Numbered from the stretch's first letter, positions 20,395-29,097 are shown. The stretch: 64,000 nucleotides of DNA from Aphodovivens sp036306585 (GCA_036306585.1 JAXJZF010000004.1:128534-192533); one strand, 5' to 3'. Notes: generated by a model from the sequence alone, not told the origin. Numbers and translations are program-made.

Positions 20395-20664
20395 CTATGC
20401 GGAGGTGCTCACGCGGCGGACCTTCTTCCTTGCGGGCTGCTCGTCGTCGCCGTCCTCGATGGCGGCGACGGGTTTCGAGGCTGCGGTTTCTTCTTCGACC
20501 TGCTCCATAGCCTCTTCCTTGCCTCCGCCGATGCCCTCACGCAGGTTCTTCACCGTCTTGCCCAGGGCGCTGCCCAGCTTGGGAAGGTTCTTCGGGCCGA
20601 AGATGAGCAGGATGACGGCAAGGATGATGAGGAGCTCGGGGACTCCCATGCCGAGGATTTTCAT
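20395..20664 (-). CDS. tatA: Sec-independent translocase subunit TatA/TatE
   Basis: Pore-forming component of the twin-arginine translocation system in the cytoplasmic membrane. The 89-residue protein begins MKILGMGVPELLIILAVIL, a single transmembrane helix. The TatA hinge FGPKNLPKLGSALGK follows, then an amphipathic helix and an acidic/basic tail. The ATG at 20664 is chosen because AAGGAGG sits at ideal spacing; the ATG at 20709 would give an implausible extension. A perfect TTGACA lies upstream. tatC is not in this window. The Tat substrate starting at 58133 shows that the pathway is used. TatB shares the fold, but length and the FGP-LP pattern favour TatA. Confidence 0.88.
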   Translation of the reverse strand: MKILGMGVPELLIILAVILLIFGPKNLPKLGSALGKTVKNLREGIGGGKEEAMEQVEEETAASKPVAAIEDGDDEQPARKKVRRVSTSA

Positions 20665-20732
20665 GTGCGCCTCCTTGGTGCGTGGTTTCGTATCGGATGG
20701 TTCCATCATGCCCGTGAAGGTGGGGTCGCGCC

Positions 20733-20761
20733 ATAGTGCAAAAGGATGATTTGCTTGTCAA
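20733..20761 (-). promoter_or_regulatory. Candidate promoter of tatA
   Basis: On the minus strand TTGACA (20756-20761) is followed after 17 bases by CACTAT (20733-20738). The -35 is perfect and the -10 is weak. Confidence 0.4.
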
Positions 20762-20786
20762 CGACAAAAAAATCCTGTAATGCAAA

Positions 20787-20816
20787 TTGAGTACATCTTA
20801 AAACGCCAGATAAACT
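20787..20816 (+). promoter_or_regulatory. Candidate promoter of the secreted peptidase-like gene
   Basis: TTGAGT (20787-20792), 18 bases, TAAACT (20811-20816) inside an AT-rich patch between divergent genes. If used, the transcript has a leader of about 215 bases with no riboswitch that I recognise. Confidence 0.35.
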
Positions 20817-21038
20817 CTATATGCAAGTCGGAATAAATTACATGAAGCGATGCCTCGGCCGCGCCCGGGATGTGGAGGAATCGCGAATCAGATCTGCAAG
20901 TGGAATGGGTTCGCTGTGGCGAAAGGCTGTGCATCCTGTCCAAGTTTTCTGATGCCCGTCAAGCCTCTGGTAGCCTTTTTCGCCGGCCGCGAAAACCGAA
21001 GCGCAACCGTACCCGAGCGGCCTGAGAGGAATCTTCAT

Positions 21039-21791
21039 ATGCATTGCACCAAAGACGGCAGGACGTCTTGTTCCCGCGCGCTCGAGGTGAACCGCACCTT
21101 CCCTTTTCAACGAATCGCCCTCGCCATCATCGCCGCCGCATGCGCTTGCGCCTTGACGGTAGCGCCTAGCGCGGCGTGGGCCCAGGATGCATCGTCGGAT
21201 GTCGCGTCCGCTGGCTCGCATGCGGTGAGCGGCGGTACCGTGCTGGGCGCGCAGGCGTTCTCAAGCCTGGCGAAAAGCGTCGCCGACGTCTGCGCATCCA
21301 CCGCTCAGTCGGCCGAGGTTGCCAAGCTCGCCCGCACCCGCATTCTGGCTTACGATTCCGCGCTCATCGCCCAGGTGGGCAACCAGATGTCATCGGGGCA
21401 TTGGGGCTGCTGTCCATGCTTTTCCTGCGCTTACGGCGACGCGGTCATCTACGGCGTCGCCAATTCTCACACCCAATATGGCTGCGGCATGTGCACGTGG
21501 CCGGGGTGGGGCGGCGGCAACTCGTCGTTCAGGTCGCTGGGAACCGACCAGGCGCTGCTGCGCGAGGCGTACGACAGCATCGCCGCCGGCAAGCCCACCG
21601 TCATCCATCTTTCCGGGGAGTCTGGGCAGCATTGGGTGTGTATGATCGGCTACCAGGATGTGGCGGACCCCGACAACCTCACGCTCGGCAATTTCGTGGC
21701 GCTCGACCCGGTGGACGGCGCGCAGATCACCGTCAGCAGCCGCTACTGGCTCTACGGCGACCAGTGCGAGCATGTGAGCGACGCGCTATAG
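21039..21791 (+). CDS. Secreted papain-like (C39-type) cysteine peptidase-like protein
   Basis: A 250-residue exported protein. A signal peptide (about residues 22-47, ALAIIAAACACALTVAPSAAWA) precedes a low-complexity Ser/Ala stretch and then a domain resembling the C39_2-type fold. Supporting motifs are a cysteine-dense segment WGCCPCFSCAYGDAVI near residue 122, VIHLSGESGQHWVCMIGY near 190 with the likely catalytic histidine, and ALDPVDG with a likely aspartate. It may cleave peptides or crosslinks at the cell surface, or be an inactive relative. The ATG at 21039 follows GAGAGGA; an upstream frame to 20850 is not credible. Substrate unknown. Confidence 0.65.
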   Translation: MHCTKDGRTSCSRALEVNRTFPFQRIALAIIAAACACALTVAPSAAWAQDASSDVASAGSHAVSGGTVLGAQAFSSLAKSVADVCASTAQSAEVAKLARTRILAYDSALIAQVGNQMSSGHWGCCPCFSCAYGDAVIYGVANSHTQYGCGMCTWPGWGGGNSSFRSLGTDQALLREAYDSIAAGKPTVIHLSGESGQHWVCMIGYQDVADPDNLTLGNFVALDPVDGAQITVSSRYWLYGDQCEHVSDAL

Positions 21792-23006
21792 GTCGGCGCA
21801 GTAGCTGTGCGAGGTGAGGGCGTCCGCCTCTCCGGGGAAAAGGTGCTCGTACAGTGCCATGAAGTAGTTGTCGGTCATCGACGAGATGTAGTCAACCACT
21901 ATCTGGTCGGGGTCTTCCGCAAGGTAGGCTTCCGGTGTGATGCTGCGCGACTTGGCGCATAGACGCGCGATGTGATGCTTGAACAGCGGCGACGATTCGT
22001 CTCCTGCCTTCAGGTCGGTCAGCAGCCGGTCGTAGAGCTTCTCGAACATCTCGTCGAGCATGCTGTCGGCCTCTGTGCTCATGCCCTCCTTATCGTAGAT
22101 GAGCTCGTAGTTCTGCCGCTTCGCCAGCTTGATGTCGGCGAAGGCCTCCTCGCTCATGGCGATGCGGTCGGTCCCGTAGCTGTGGTTGACGATGTCAATG
22201 GTGAGGTTGTTGATGATCTGCGCGTTTCCCGTCCCGATGTAGAAGCTGTCGAAAACGTCCAACGAGGGGATGACGCCGCGGTCGAGCGCGTCTTGGCGAT
22301 CCTTGCCCAGGTAGGCGATCATGTCGCTCACGCGCACCACGCATCCTTCTAGCGTCGAGGGGCGTAGCGAGGCGATGTTCGACTCGTCCTCGGAGCAGGC
22401 ATCCACCGTCGCGTCGAGGGTGGCGAAGCAGTCCATTTGGCCCAATCTGAGCGTCTGACAGGCGAACTCGCCGTTGTGGCACAGCACTCCGTCGAGCGCT
22501 TGCAGGCTGATGTTGCGGCGGTACAGACGGTCGAGCACGCGCACGGAGTGCACGTTGTGGTTGAAGAAGCGCCCTGTACGGCGATGCAGCGCCCGGCTGA
22601 GGTAGCGCTCGCCGGCATGCCCGAAGGGCGTGTGGCCCACGTCGTGCCCAAGCGCGATCGCCTCGATGAGATGGCCGTTGAGCCCCAGCAGCTCGCCGAT
22701 GGCGCGCGCGACGCGTCCCACCAGCTGCACGTGCAGCCCGCGGCGGCAGATATCGTCGTCTTCCACGAAGCTGAACACCTGGGTTTTGCCCGCATAGCGG
22801 TTGTAGGCCGGCACGTTGAGGATCTTCTCGATGTCGCGGGCGAACGCCGGGCGCGCCAGCGTGGCGCGGTCGTGCGGGTTGTCTTCGCGGCGCACGACGG
22901 CCGTATCGTCGGTGCGCCAGCGAGAGGTGCGTCCGGCGGCGCGGTCGGTGCGTATGGCGTCTTCGACGGCGGGGTCCAGTTCGAGGTAGGGGATGGTGCT
23001 GCTCAT
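21786..23006 (-). CDS. dgt: dGTP triphosphohydrolase, HD domain
   Basis: Hydrolyses dNTPs (classically dGTP) to deoxynucleoside and triphosphate. The 406-residue protein carries the HD metal site: LVGRVARAIGE, then AIALGHDVGHTPFGHAGE with the paired His-Asp near residue 115, and VLCHNGEF further on, as in Dgt-type enzymes. The ATG at 23006 is preceded by GAAAGG; the long upstream frame overlaps dnaG on the other strand and is rejected. Its stop overlaps the end of the secreted peptidase-like gene by 6 bases. dgt next to dnaG is a recurrent actinobacterial arrangement, here divergent. Confidence 0.88.
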   Translation of the reverse strand: MSSTIPYLELDPAVEDAIRTDRAAGRTSRWRTDDTAVVRREDNPHDRATLARPAFARDIEKILNVPAYNRYAGKTQVFSFVEDDDICRRGLHVQLVGRVARAIGELLGLNGHLIEAIALGHDVGHTPFGHAGERYLSRALHRRTGRFFNHNVHSVRVLDRLYRRNISLQALDGVLCHNGEFACQTLRLGQMDCFATLDATVDACSEDESNIASLRPSTLEGCVVRVSDMIAYLGKDRQDALDRGVIPSLDVFDSFYIGTGNAQIINNLTIDIVNHSYGTDRIAMSEEAFADIKLAKRQNYELIYDKEGMSTEADSMLDEMFEKLYDRLLTDLKAGDESSPLFKHHIARLCAKSRSITPEAYLAEDPDQIVVDYISSMTDNYFMALYEHLFPGEADALTSHSYCADL

Positions 23007-23066
23007 GGTTTTCGCCTTTCGAGATGGGCGCGTGCGCCCGTGCGGTTCGCGTTCCATTGTAGCAGC

Positions 23067-25001
23067 ATGCGCTATACTTTCCCCGTCGCCCGAAAGGGTG
23101 CTCGAGGAAAGGGGAGGGTCGGAATAATCAGCGACGACGACATCCAGAAGGTGCGCGAGGCGACCGATATAGTGGCGCTCATCGGCGAGCGCTCGCCCGT
23201 GCGCCAGCGCGGCCGCGATTTCTGGTGCTGTTGCCCGCTGCATAACGAGAAGACCCCCTCGCTCAAGATGGATCCTTCCACGCAGTTGTGGCACTGCTTC
23301 GGGTGCAACGCCGGCGGCGACGTATTCGGCTTCGTGATGCAAGCCGACGACCTGACGTTCCCCGAGGCGGTGCGTAAGCTGGCCGATCGGGCGCATATCG
23401 AGCTTTCCGAAGACTCGCGCTCGGGGGGCCTGCCGCGCAATCGGCGCGAGCGCCTGAAGGCTGTCTGCCGCGAAACCGCCGACTACTACCATCTGCAGCT
23501 CATGCGCGGTAAAAGCGCCCGGGCGCAGGCCGCGCGCGACTACTTGGCGAGCCGTGGGCTGGGCGGCAGGGTCCCCAACGATTGGCGACTCGGCTTCGCG
23601 CCGGGACGGGGTTCGCTGGTGCGGCATCTTTCCTCTAAGGGGTTTTCAGCCGACGAGATGGTCCAAGCAAACGTCGCCGTCGAGCGCAACGGCCGCCTGA
23701 ACGACCGGTTCTACGACCGCGTGATGTTCCCCATCAACGACGTGCAGGGGGAATGCATCGCGTTCGGCGGGCGCGTCATCGAGAAGAAGGAGCCCAAGTA
23801 CCTCAACTCACAGGAGACGTCCATCTTCCATAAATCGCAGACCCTCTACGGTCTCGACCACGCCAAGGCCGCCATGGCCGCTACGGGCTGCGCGGTGGTG
23901 GTGGAGGGCTACACCGACGTGATCCTGCTACACGAGGCGGGGTTGAAAAACGTGGTGGCCACGCTGGGGACGGCGCTCACGCAGCGGCATCTGCGCGTCC
24001 TCTCTCGCCATGCGCAGCATCGCATCGTCTACCTGTTTGACGGCGATGCGGCGGGGCAGCGCGCCGCCGATCGCGCCCTGCAGTTCATCGACGGCAGCAT
24101 GACGCCCGAGGCGGGGCGTTCGAAGGTGGAGCTTGCCGCGGTCACGCTTCCCGACGATCTGGATCCGGCCGATTTCGTGTCGCAGCGTGGCGCTGACGCC
24201 CTGCGCGCGCTCATCGACGGCGCGCAGCCTTTGGTGCAGTACGGCATCGACCGCCGTATCGAGCGTCACGACCTGTCGCGCCCCGAGGGGCGCTCAGCCG
24301 CCATGGCCGATGCGCTTTCGGTGCTCGCCCCCATCAAAGACTCGCTGCTGGCGAAGGACTATGCCGTTCAGATTGCCGGGCGCGTGCGTGCTCGCGAGCA
24401 GGACGTCCTCGATGCGCTGGCGAAGCTGGAGTCCCCGCGTCGTTTTTCCGACGATGGCGCCGAGCGGCATGGCGTGCAGAACGGTGCGCTGGGCACCGAT
24501 GCGCCGTCCCCCGCTCCTGCGCCGCGCAAGCTCTCTGCGTCGGAATCCAGCCGCCTGCGCTTCGAACGTGAGCTTCTCAGCCTGGTGGCGCACCATCCCC
24601 AGCTGGGGCTTTCGCATGCCGACGCGCTCGCTAGCACGCAATGGCACGACCCGGTCCATGAGGCGGTGGCCCAGGGCATATTGGACGTGCTCGCCGCGGA
24701 CGGTCAGGCGCAGCCCGCGTGCATCGTCAGCGAGGTGTCGCGCAAGGTGCCCCAGGCGGCGCGCATCTTAACCTCGGGGCAGATGGGCGGCCAGGCATCC
24801 CCTGAGGACCTTGCCACGTTCCTTGCCGAGGAACTGGCGGTCGGCGACACCGAGGAGGCCATCGCCGGGCTGCGCGCCCGCTTGGCCGACCCGCGCGGGC
24901 TTTCCCCCGACGAGCTCGATTTCATCTTCCAAAGCGTCGCCGGCATGCAGAAGGACCTCACGCAGCGCAAGCTGGCGCATAAGCCGCTGGCGAAGCTGTA
25001 G
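23067..25001 (+). CDS. dnaG: DNA primase DnaG
   Basis: Synthesises RNA primers for replication. Domains in order: a zinc-ribbon start (CCPLHNEKTPSL and WHCFGCNAGGDVFGF), the TOPRIM catalytic core (VVVEGYTDVILLHEAG, LGTALT, YLFDGDAAGQRAADRA) and a C-terminal helicase-interacting region. The coordinates use the only upstream canonical start (ATG 23067, 644 residues), but this ATG has no ribosome site and precedes a possible -10 box (TATACT, 23073-23078). A strong site GGAAAGGGGAGG (23106-23117) sits 6 bases before ATA at 23124, which would give a protein starting at IISDDDIQ, the usual DnaG start. AUA initiation is therefore likely; see findings. Confidence 0.93.
   Translation: MRYTFPVARKGARGKGRVGIISDDDIQKVREATDIVALIGERSPVRQRGRDFWCCCPLHNEKTPSLKMDPSTQLWHCFGCNAGGDVFGFVMQADDLTFPEAVRKLADRAHIELSEDSRSGGLPRNRRERLKAVCRETADYYHLQLMRGKSARAQAARDYLASRGLGGRVPNDWRLGFAPGRGSLVRHLSSKGFSADEMVQANVAVERNGRLNDRFYDRVMFPINDVQGECIAFGGRVIEKKEPKYLNSQETSIFHKSQTLYGLDHAKAAMAATGCAVVVEGYTDVILLHEAGLKNVVATLGTALTQRHLRVLSRHAQHRIVYLFDGDAAGQRAADRALQFIDGSMTPEAGRSKVELAAVTLPDDLDPADFVSQRGADALRALIDGAQPLVQYGIDRRIERHDLSRPEGRSAAMADALSVLAPIKDSLLAKDYAVQIAGRVRAREQDVLDALAKLESPRRFSDDGAERHGVQNGALGTDAPSPAPAPRKLSASESSRLRFERELLSLVAHHPQLGLSHADALASTQWHDPVHEAVAQGILDVLAADGQAQPACIVSEVSRKVPQAARILTSGQMGGQASPEDLATFLAEELAVGDTEEAIAGLRARLADPRGLSPDELDFIFQSVAGMQKDLTQRKLAHKPLAKL
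23073..23078 (+). promoter_or_regulatory. Possible -10 box of dnaG
   Basis: TATACT, 5 of 6 to consensus, about 30 bases before the dnaG ribosome site. No clear -35 is visible. If used, the transcript would start after the ATG at 23067. Confidence 0.35.
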
Positions 25002-25229
25002 CTCTGTCCGTCGGCGCGTACCGGCGCATTCGAACGAAGCGTTCGCGCCCGCCGTCGCGATTGAGGGCCGCAGCGATGTGCTGCTACCGGTCCGATTCGG
25101 CGCCCCACCTGGTGCTCTTGTGGATGTTTTCGCAGGATCCTGTACAAATGTCCCCGCAACGACCACAATGCTACCTGGAAAATCGCAATCTATGCGCATC
25201 AAGGCGCCAAATCTAAGGACGTGTGCTTC

Positions 25230-25766
25230 GTGGTAACCATCGTGCAATCACCCAACCCCTTGCTCAACACCGTGTGCGAGCCGTGCGATCTCGGCGACAA
25301 GAGCCTGCGCAAGCTGGCAAAGCAAATGGTGAAGACCATGTACAAAAACGACGGATGCGGTCTGGCCGCTCCGCAGCTGGGCGTGCTGAAGCGCCTGGTG
25401 GTCGTCGACTGCGAGGAGGAGCAGGGCGACCCCATCATTCTGGTAAACCCCGAGATCCTGGAAGTGAAGGGCGACCCGGTGACCGAGGAAGAGGGCTGCC
25501 TGTCCTGCCCCGGCGTGGCGGTGCCCATCGCGCGTCAGCCGTGGGCTAAGGTGAAGTACTTCGACCTGGACGGAGAGGAGTGGATCATCGAGGGTGATGG
25601 GCTTTTGGGCCGCTGCCTGCAGCACGAGATCGATCACCTCAACGGCATAACCATGTTCGAGCGCTGCGATCCCATCGCGCGTATCAAGGCGCTGCACGAC
25701 TACGATCTTGCCCTCGCAGCAGGAGCCAAGCCCGGGCAGACCTCCATCGAGCCGAAGGTGCGCTAA
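25230..25766 (+). CDS. def: Peptide deformylase
   Basis: Removes the formyl group from nascent N-termini; a metalloenzyme. The 178 residues contain all three motifs: GCGLAAPQLG near residue 46, EEGCLSCPG near 89 with the metal cysteine, and QHEIDHLNG near 131 with the two metal histidines. The GTG at 25230 is chosen because TAAGGAC lies 9 bases upstream; the GTG at 25221 would abut the ribosome site. fmt starts 3 bases after the stop, so formylation and deformylation enzymes are co-expressed, as usual. Confidence 0.94.
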   Translation: MVTIVQSPNPLLNTVCEPCDLGDKSLRKLAKQMVKTMYKNDGCGLAAPQLGVLKRLVVVDCEEEQGDPIILVNPEILEVKGDPVTEEEGCLSCPGVAVPIARQPWAKVKYFDLDGEEWIIEGDGLLGRCLQHEIDHLNGITMFERCDPIARIKALHDYDLALAAGAKPGQTSIEPKVR

Positions 25767-25769
25767 GCC

Positions 25770-26723
25770 ATGCGCGTGGTGTTCATGGGCACGCCCCAGC
25801 TGGCGGCCGACATCCTTACCGAGCTCGCGCAGCAGCACGAGGTGGCGTGCGTCTACACCCGCCCCGATGCCGTGCGCGGACGCGGCTCGAAGCTGTCCCC
25901 CTCGCCGGTGAAGGCTGAGGCGGAGCGTCTGGGAATCGAGGTCCGCACCCCCCGCACGCTGCGGGATGGGCAGGAGCAGGAGCATCTGTCGCAGCTTGCC
26001 CCCGACGCCATCTGCGTCGCGGCGTATGGCTGCATCCTTCCCGAAGAGGTGCTGGCCATCCCCGCATATGGATGCTTGAACGTCCATGCCTCTCTTCTTC
26101 CGCGTTGGCGCGGCGCCGCCCCCATCGAGAGGGCGATCCTTGCCGGCGACGAGGAGACCGGCGTGTGCATCATGCGCATGGAGGAGGGCCTCGACACCGG
26201 TGCCTACTGCGTGCGTCGCTCCACCGAGGTCGAAGGCAAGAACGCCGAGGAGCTCACCGACGAGCTCGCCAACCTGGGCGCCCGAGCGCTGCTCACCGCG
26301 CTTTCGCTGGTCGAGCAGGGCGGGGCCGATTGGGTCGAGCAGGACGATACGCAGGCGGTGTACGCCGAGAAGCTCGCCCATGACGAGCTGTACCTCGATC
26401 CCGCCGAAACTGCGGTGCAGTGCATCCGCAAGGTCCTGGCTTCCAGCGAGGGCCATCCCAGCCGTGCCTGCATCGCCGGCAGGAACGTCACGGTCGAATC
26501 GGTCGTGCCCCTCGACGAGGCGGCAACCGACCTGGCGCAGGGCATGGAGCCCGGTGAGGTGCGCTTCATCGCGAAGCGCTTCTTTCTGGGTGCTGCCGAC
26601 GGGGCCTTCGAGCTGCAGAGCCTCAGGCCTGACGGTAAGAAGACGATGGGCGCGCGCTCGTTCGCCGCAGGCATCCAGGGCATCAAGGCCGGGGGCTTCA
26701 CTTGGGAGCCGCTCGATGCCTAG
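25770..26723 (+). CDS. fmt: Methionyl-tRNA formyltransferase
   Basis: Formylates initiator Met-tRNA from 10-formyl-tetrahydrofolate. The 317-residue protein has the formyltransferase fold: MRVVFMGTPQLAA at the start, the tRNA-loop region RGRGSKLSPSPVK, NVHASLLPRWRGAAPI with the catalytic Asn and His near residue 105, and MEEGLDTGAY. A C-terminal domain completes the family length. It lies between def and rsmB and overlaps the rsmB start by 8 bases. Confidence 0.95.
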   Translation: MRVVFMGTPQLAADILTELAQQHEVACVYTRPDAVRGRGSKLSPSPVKAEAERLGIEVRTPRTLRDGQEQEHLSQLAPDAICVAAYGCILPEEVLAIPAYGCLNVHASLLPRWRGAAPIERAILAGDEETGVCIMRMEEGLDTGAYCVRRSTEVEGKNAEELTDELANLGARALLTALSLVEQGGADWVEQDDTQAVYAEKLAHDELYLDPAETAVQCIRKVLASSEGHPSRACIAGRNVTVESVVPLDEAATDLAQGMEPGEVRFIAKRFFLGAADGAFELQSLRPDGKKTMGARSFAAGIQGIKAGGFTWEPLDA

Positions 26724-28137
26724 GGGTTCCAATCGCCCGGCGGGGCGCCGTCGCACTCAGGGCAGCTCCTGCAAGAACGCCGCCAGCGCCGCGCGCCTTG
26801 CCGCGTTGAGCGCCTGCCGCATCGTGAGGGAACGCGATGCGTACGCCCAGGAAGTCATCCAGTCCACCATCGACCGTTCCGGCCTGTCGCAGGAAGATCG
26901 CGCATTCGCAACGCTGCTTGTGCTCGGCGTGGTGTCAACGGTGGGCACTCTCGATGAGCTCATCGATCGCTCGCTGCGCTCTCCCTCCGACATCAAGCCC
27001 GATGTGCGCGATGCCCTGCGTATCTCCGCCTACGAGCTTGCCTTCCTTCACAAGGAAGCCTACGCCGCCATCGATCAAGGCGTCGAGCTGGTGCGCGCCG
27101 TTGCGCCCCGCGCGGCCGGGGTGGGCAACGCCGCATTGCGGCATATGCAGCGCCTGCTGCCGTCGTTCCCCTTCGGCGACCCGGAAACGGACCTTGCCGC
27201 CTATGCGCGCCTGCAAGGCTTCCCCCTATGGCTTGCAGAGCTGCTGAAGCGCGATCTGGGCGATGCACAGGCGCGCGAGTTCATGCGCATCTCCAACGAG
27301 CCGGCGCCCCTGTTCGTCGCGGACAACCCGTTGATCGCCCGTCCGGGCGAGGTGGTTTCCGAACTCGAGCGAGCCAAGGCTGCGTGCCGACCGGTCGAGG
27401 AGGCGGGCATCCGCATCCCCGGCTGCTGGGCGGTCACGCCTTCACGCGTGCTCGCCGACGGGCGCATCCGGCACCTCATCGGCACCGGAAAGATGCTGGT
27501 TTCGGACGCGTCGTCGCAATGCGTGGCGAACCTTGTTCTTCCCGAACGTCAGCCGCGCACGTTCCTGGAAGTGGGGGCGGGCAGGGGCACCAAGACGATC
27601 CTGCTCGAGGCGGCTTCGATGCGTCGGTGGGGTAGCGCCCTTCCTGCGCATGCGGCGCTCGACAACCATGCGTTCAAGATTCGACTGCTGCTCGATAGGG
27701 TGCGCTCTTATGGATACGATCAGGTGGAGGGCGTTGTCGCGGATGCCTCCCATTTGGATGGAGAGCTCGGCGGCAGGCGCTTCGATGCCGTGTTCATCGA
27801 TGCCCCATGCTCGGGCTTGGGGACGTTGCGCCGGCATCCGGAGATCCGTTGGAGGCTTACTTCTGCGCATGTCTCGGAGCTTGCCGAAACGCAATTGCGG
27901 CTGCTGCGCTCCGCTGCTCGTTGCGTCGAGCCGGGCGGCACGCTCGCGTACGCTACCTGCACCGTAACGCATGAGGAGAACATCGAGGTCGCCAAGCGCT
28001 TTCTGCAGAGCCCGGAAGGAGCTGCGTTCTCGCTTGCCCCCATCGGGGGGGCGTCTTGCTTCTCGCCCTTGCTGTCATCGGGCGGACCCGACGCCCACTT
28101 CGCGGTGCTTTTCGAAAACGAGAAGGCAGCCCAGTAG
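26716..28137 (+). CDS. rsmB: 16S rRNA (cytosine(967)-C5)-methyltransferase RsmB
   Basis: S-adenosylmethionine-dependent methyltransferase. The 473-residue protein has an N-terminal NusB-like helical domain (about 25-150, AQEVIQSTIDRSGLSQEDRAFA) and a C-terminal Rossmann domain. The methyltransferase motifs are EVGAGRGTKT near residue 285, the first cysteine in DAPCSGLGTLRRHPE near 363 and the catalytic cysteine in YATCTV near 415. The ATG at 26716 overlaps the end of fmt; the longer frame inside fmt is a shadow. The def-fmt-rsmB order is common. The 3' end forms half of a terminator hairpin. Confidence 0.92.
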   Translation: MPRGSNRPAGRRRTQGSSCKNAASAARLAALSACRIVRERDAYAQEVIQSTIDRSGLSQEDRAFATLLVLGVVSTVGTLDELIDRSLRSPSDIKPDVRDALRISAYELAFLHKEAYAAIDQGVELVRAVAPRAAGVGNAALRHMQRLLPSFPFGDPETDLAAYARLQGFPLWLAELLKRDLGDAQAREFMRISNEPAPLFVADNPLIARPGEVVSELERAKAACRPVEEAGIRIPGCWAVTPSRVLADGRIRHLIGTGKMLVSDASSQCVANLVLPERQPRTFLEVGAGRGTKTILLEAASMRRWGSALPAHAALDNHAFKIRLLLDRVRSYGYDQVEGVVADASHLDGELGGRRFDAVFIDAPCSGLGTLRRHPEIRWRLTSAHVSELAETQLRLLRSAARCVEPGGTLAYATCTVTHEENIEVAKRFLQSPEGAAFSLAPIGGASCFSPLLSSGGPDAHFAVLFENEKAAQ

Positions 28138-28148
28138 GCTGCCTTCTC
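28120..28148 (-). terminator. Terminator overlapping the rsmB stop codon
   Basis: A perfect 12-bp stem GAGAAGGCAGCC/GGCTGCCTTCTC with a 5-base loop spans the last codons of rsmB and its TAG. On the minus strand it is followed by GTTTTCG, so it probably serves the convergent gene, and may act for rsmB too. Confidence 0.7.
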
Positions 28149-28196
28149 GATAGCGGTTCGATTGTTTTCGGCGGTTGGCGGATATCTCGGCTTCCG

Positions 28197-29021
28197 CTAA
28201 GCCGCAGTGACCCTCACTCCCACGTATATGGCGGTGTCGGGTAAGCCGGCGATGTCGTACACCGAGTCGAGCGAGATGGCGGAGACGCGCCAATTGTAGG
28301 TTGTTCCGTTGGCGTCGAAGGTGCCGGAGCGGAACGTGTTGCCGGCCTCGTCTACGTCAAGTTGGGTTGCCGAGGCGGCATCGAAGCCTTGCGCGGTGAT
28401 GGCGTTCTCCACGGCCGAGTCGACGTTGCCCGAGTCGAAATCGGCATAGCGGATGGCCAAGTTGTAGCCGCTTGCCGCATCGAACTGCAGGCGCCACATG
28501 CCGTTGAGCAGCAATGCGGCGTCGGCGGCGTCCAGGTTGGCTATTCCCTGCGCATAGTACATGGAGCCCTCTTCGATGCTCACATCCGAGGGCATCTTTA
28601 CCATATCCAGTTTCCCGGCGGCGATGTCTTCTTCGCTCGACACCGTGTAGACGTTGAGTCCCAGCGCATCCACCGCGGCTTTGATGGTCGCGGCGTCGGA
28701 TCCGGCGAGCGACGACACCATGGGCATGTCGAGCGTCACGTCGCGCGCAAGGTTCTCCTCGACGCTTGCGGCGGAGCGCTGCGCCGCATGAAGGGTCGAT
28801 CCCAGCAGGTTGGCGGCGAGGATGACGCCTATCACCGCCGCAATCGCCGCGACGATCAAAGGCAGCCACATGCTGCTGCGGGGGATGGTGAGAGGGCGGT
28901 TCAATGCGTTTCCGTCGAGGTACCGGATGCCGTCTTTCTCTTGTGTGAAACGGGTGCCATCATCGGTATGGGAAAAGCTCTTGAGAAGAGCGTCCAAAAA
29001 GCCTTTAGAAGACAAGTCCAT
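28197..29021 (-). CDS. Membrane-anchored protein of unknown function
   Basis: A 274-residue protein. It has about 50 polar N-terminal residues, a single hydrophobic helix (about 55-75, WLPLIVAAIAAVIGVILAANLL), then an extracytoplasmic Ala/Asp-rich domain without catalytic motifs. The ATG at 29021 has AGGAG upstream, and a perfect TATAAT lies on the minus strand at 29054-29059. The gene is divergent from the TerC riboswitch, and the promoters are almost back to back. I do not recognise a family. The repeated FDSGNVDSAVENAI/DAASATQLDVDEAG patterns suggest a small alpha/beta domain, no more. Confidence 0.72.
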   Translation of the reverse strand: MDLSSKGFLDALLKSFSHTDDGTRFTQEKDGIRYLDGNALNRPLTIPRSSMWLPLIVAAIAAVIGVILAANLLGSTLHAAQRSAASVEENLARDVTLDMPMVSSLAGSDAATIKAAVDALGLNVYTVSSEEDIAAGKLDMVKMPSDVSIEEGSMYYAQGIANLDAADAALLLNGMWRLQFDAASGYNLAIRYADFDSGNVDSAVENAITAQGFDAASATQLDVDEAGNTFRSGTFDANGTTYNWRVSAISLDSVYDIAGLPDTAIYVGVRVTAA

Positions 29022-29053
29022 GCAAACTCCTGACAGGTTTGTGTACATTGCCG

Positions 29054-29059
29054 ATTATA
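29054..29059 (-). promoter_or_regulatory. -10 box for the membrane-anchored gene
   Basis: A perfect TATAAT on the minus strand, 33 bases before the start codon. The -35 position (ACGGGC) is poor. Confidence 0.4.
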
Positions 29060-29062
29060 GCA

Positions 29063-29091
29063 TTGCCGGTCTTTGCCGCCCGTGATAGGAT
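29063..29091 (+). promoter_or_regulatory. Promoter of the riboswitch-TerC unit
   Basis: TTGCCG (29063-29068), 17 bases, TAGGAT (29086-29091), which would start transcription near 29098, just before the riboswitch core. Confidence 0.5.
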
Positions 29092-29097
29092 GCAACT

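Noticed and set aside
20820..21038. Possible riboswitch (c-di-AMP or cobalamin type) in the leader of the secreted peptidase-like gene
   Set aside because: I compared the remembered consensus motifs and found no match to their conserved cores.
22437..23066. N-terminal extension of dnaG
   Set aside because: Runs antisense through dgt, with no DnaG-like sequence before the zinc ribbon.
21786..23627. Long form of the dGTPase (613 residues)
   Set aside because: The extra 207 residues overlap dnaG antisense; a ribosome site supports the 23006 start.
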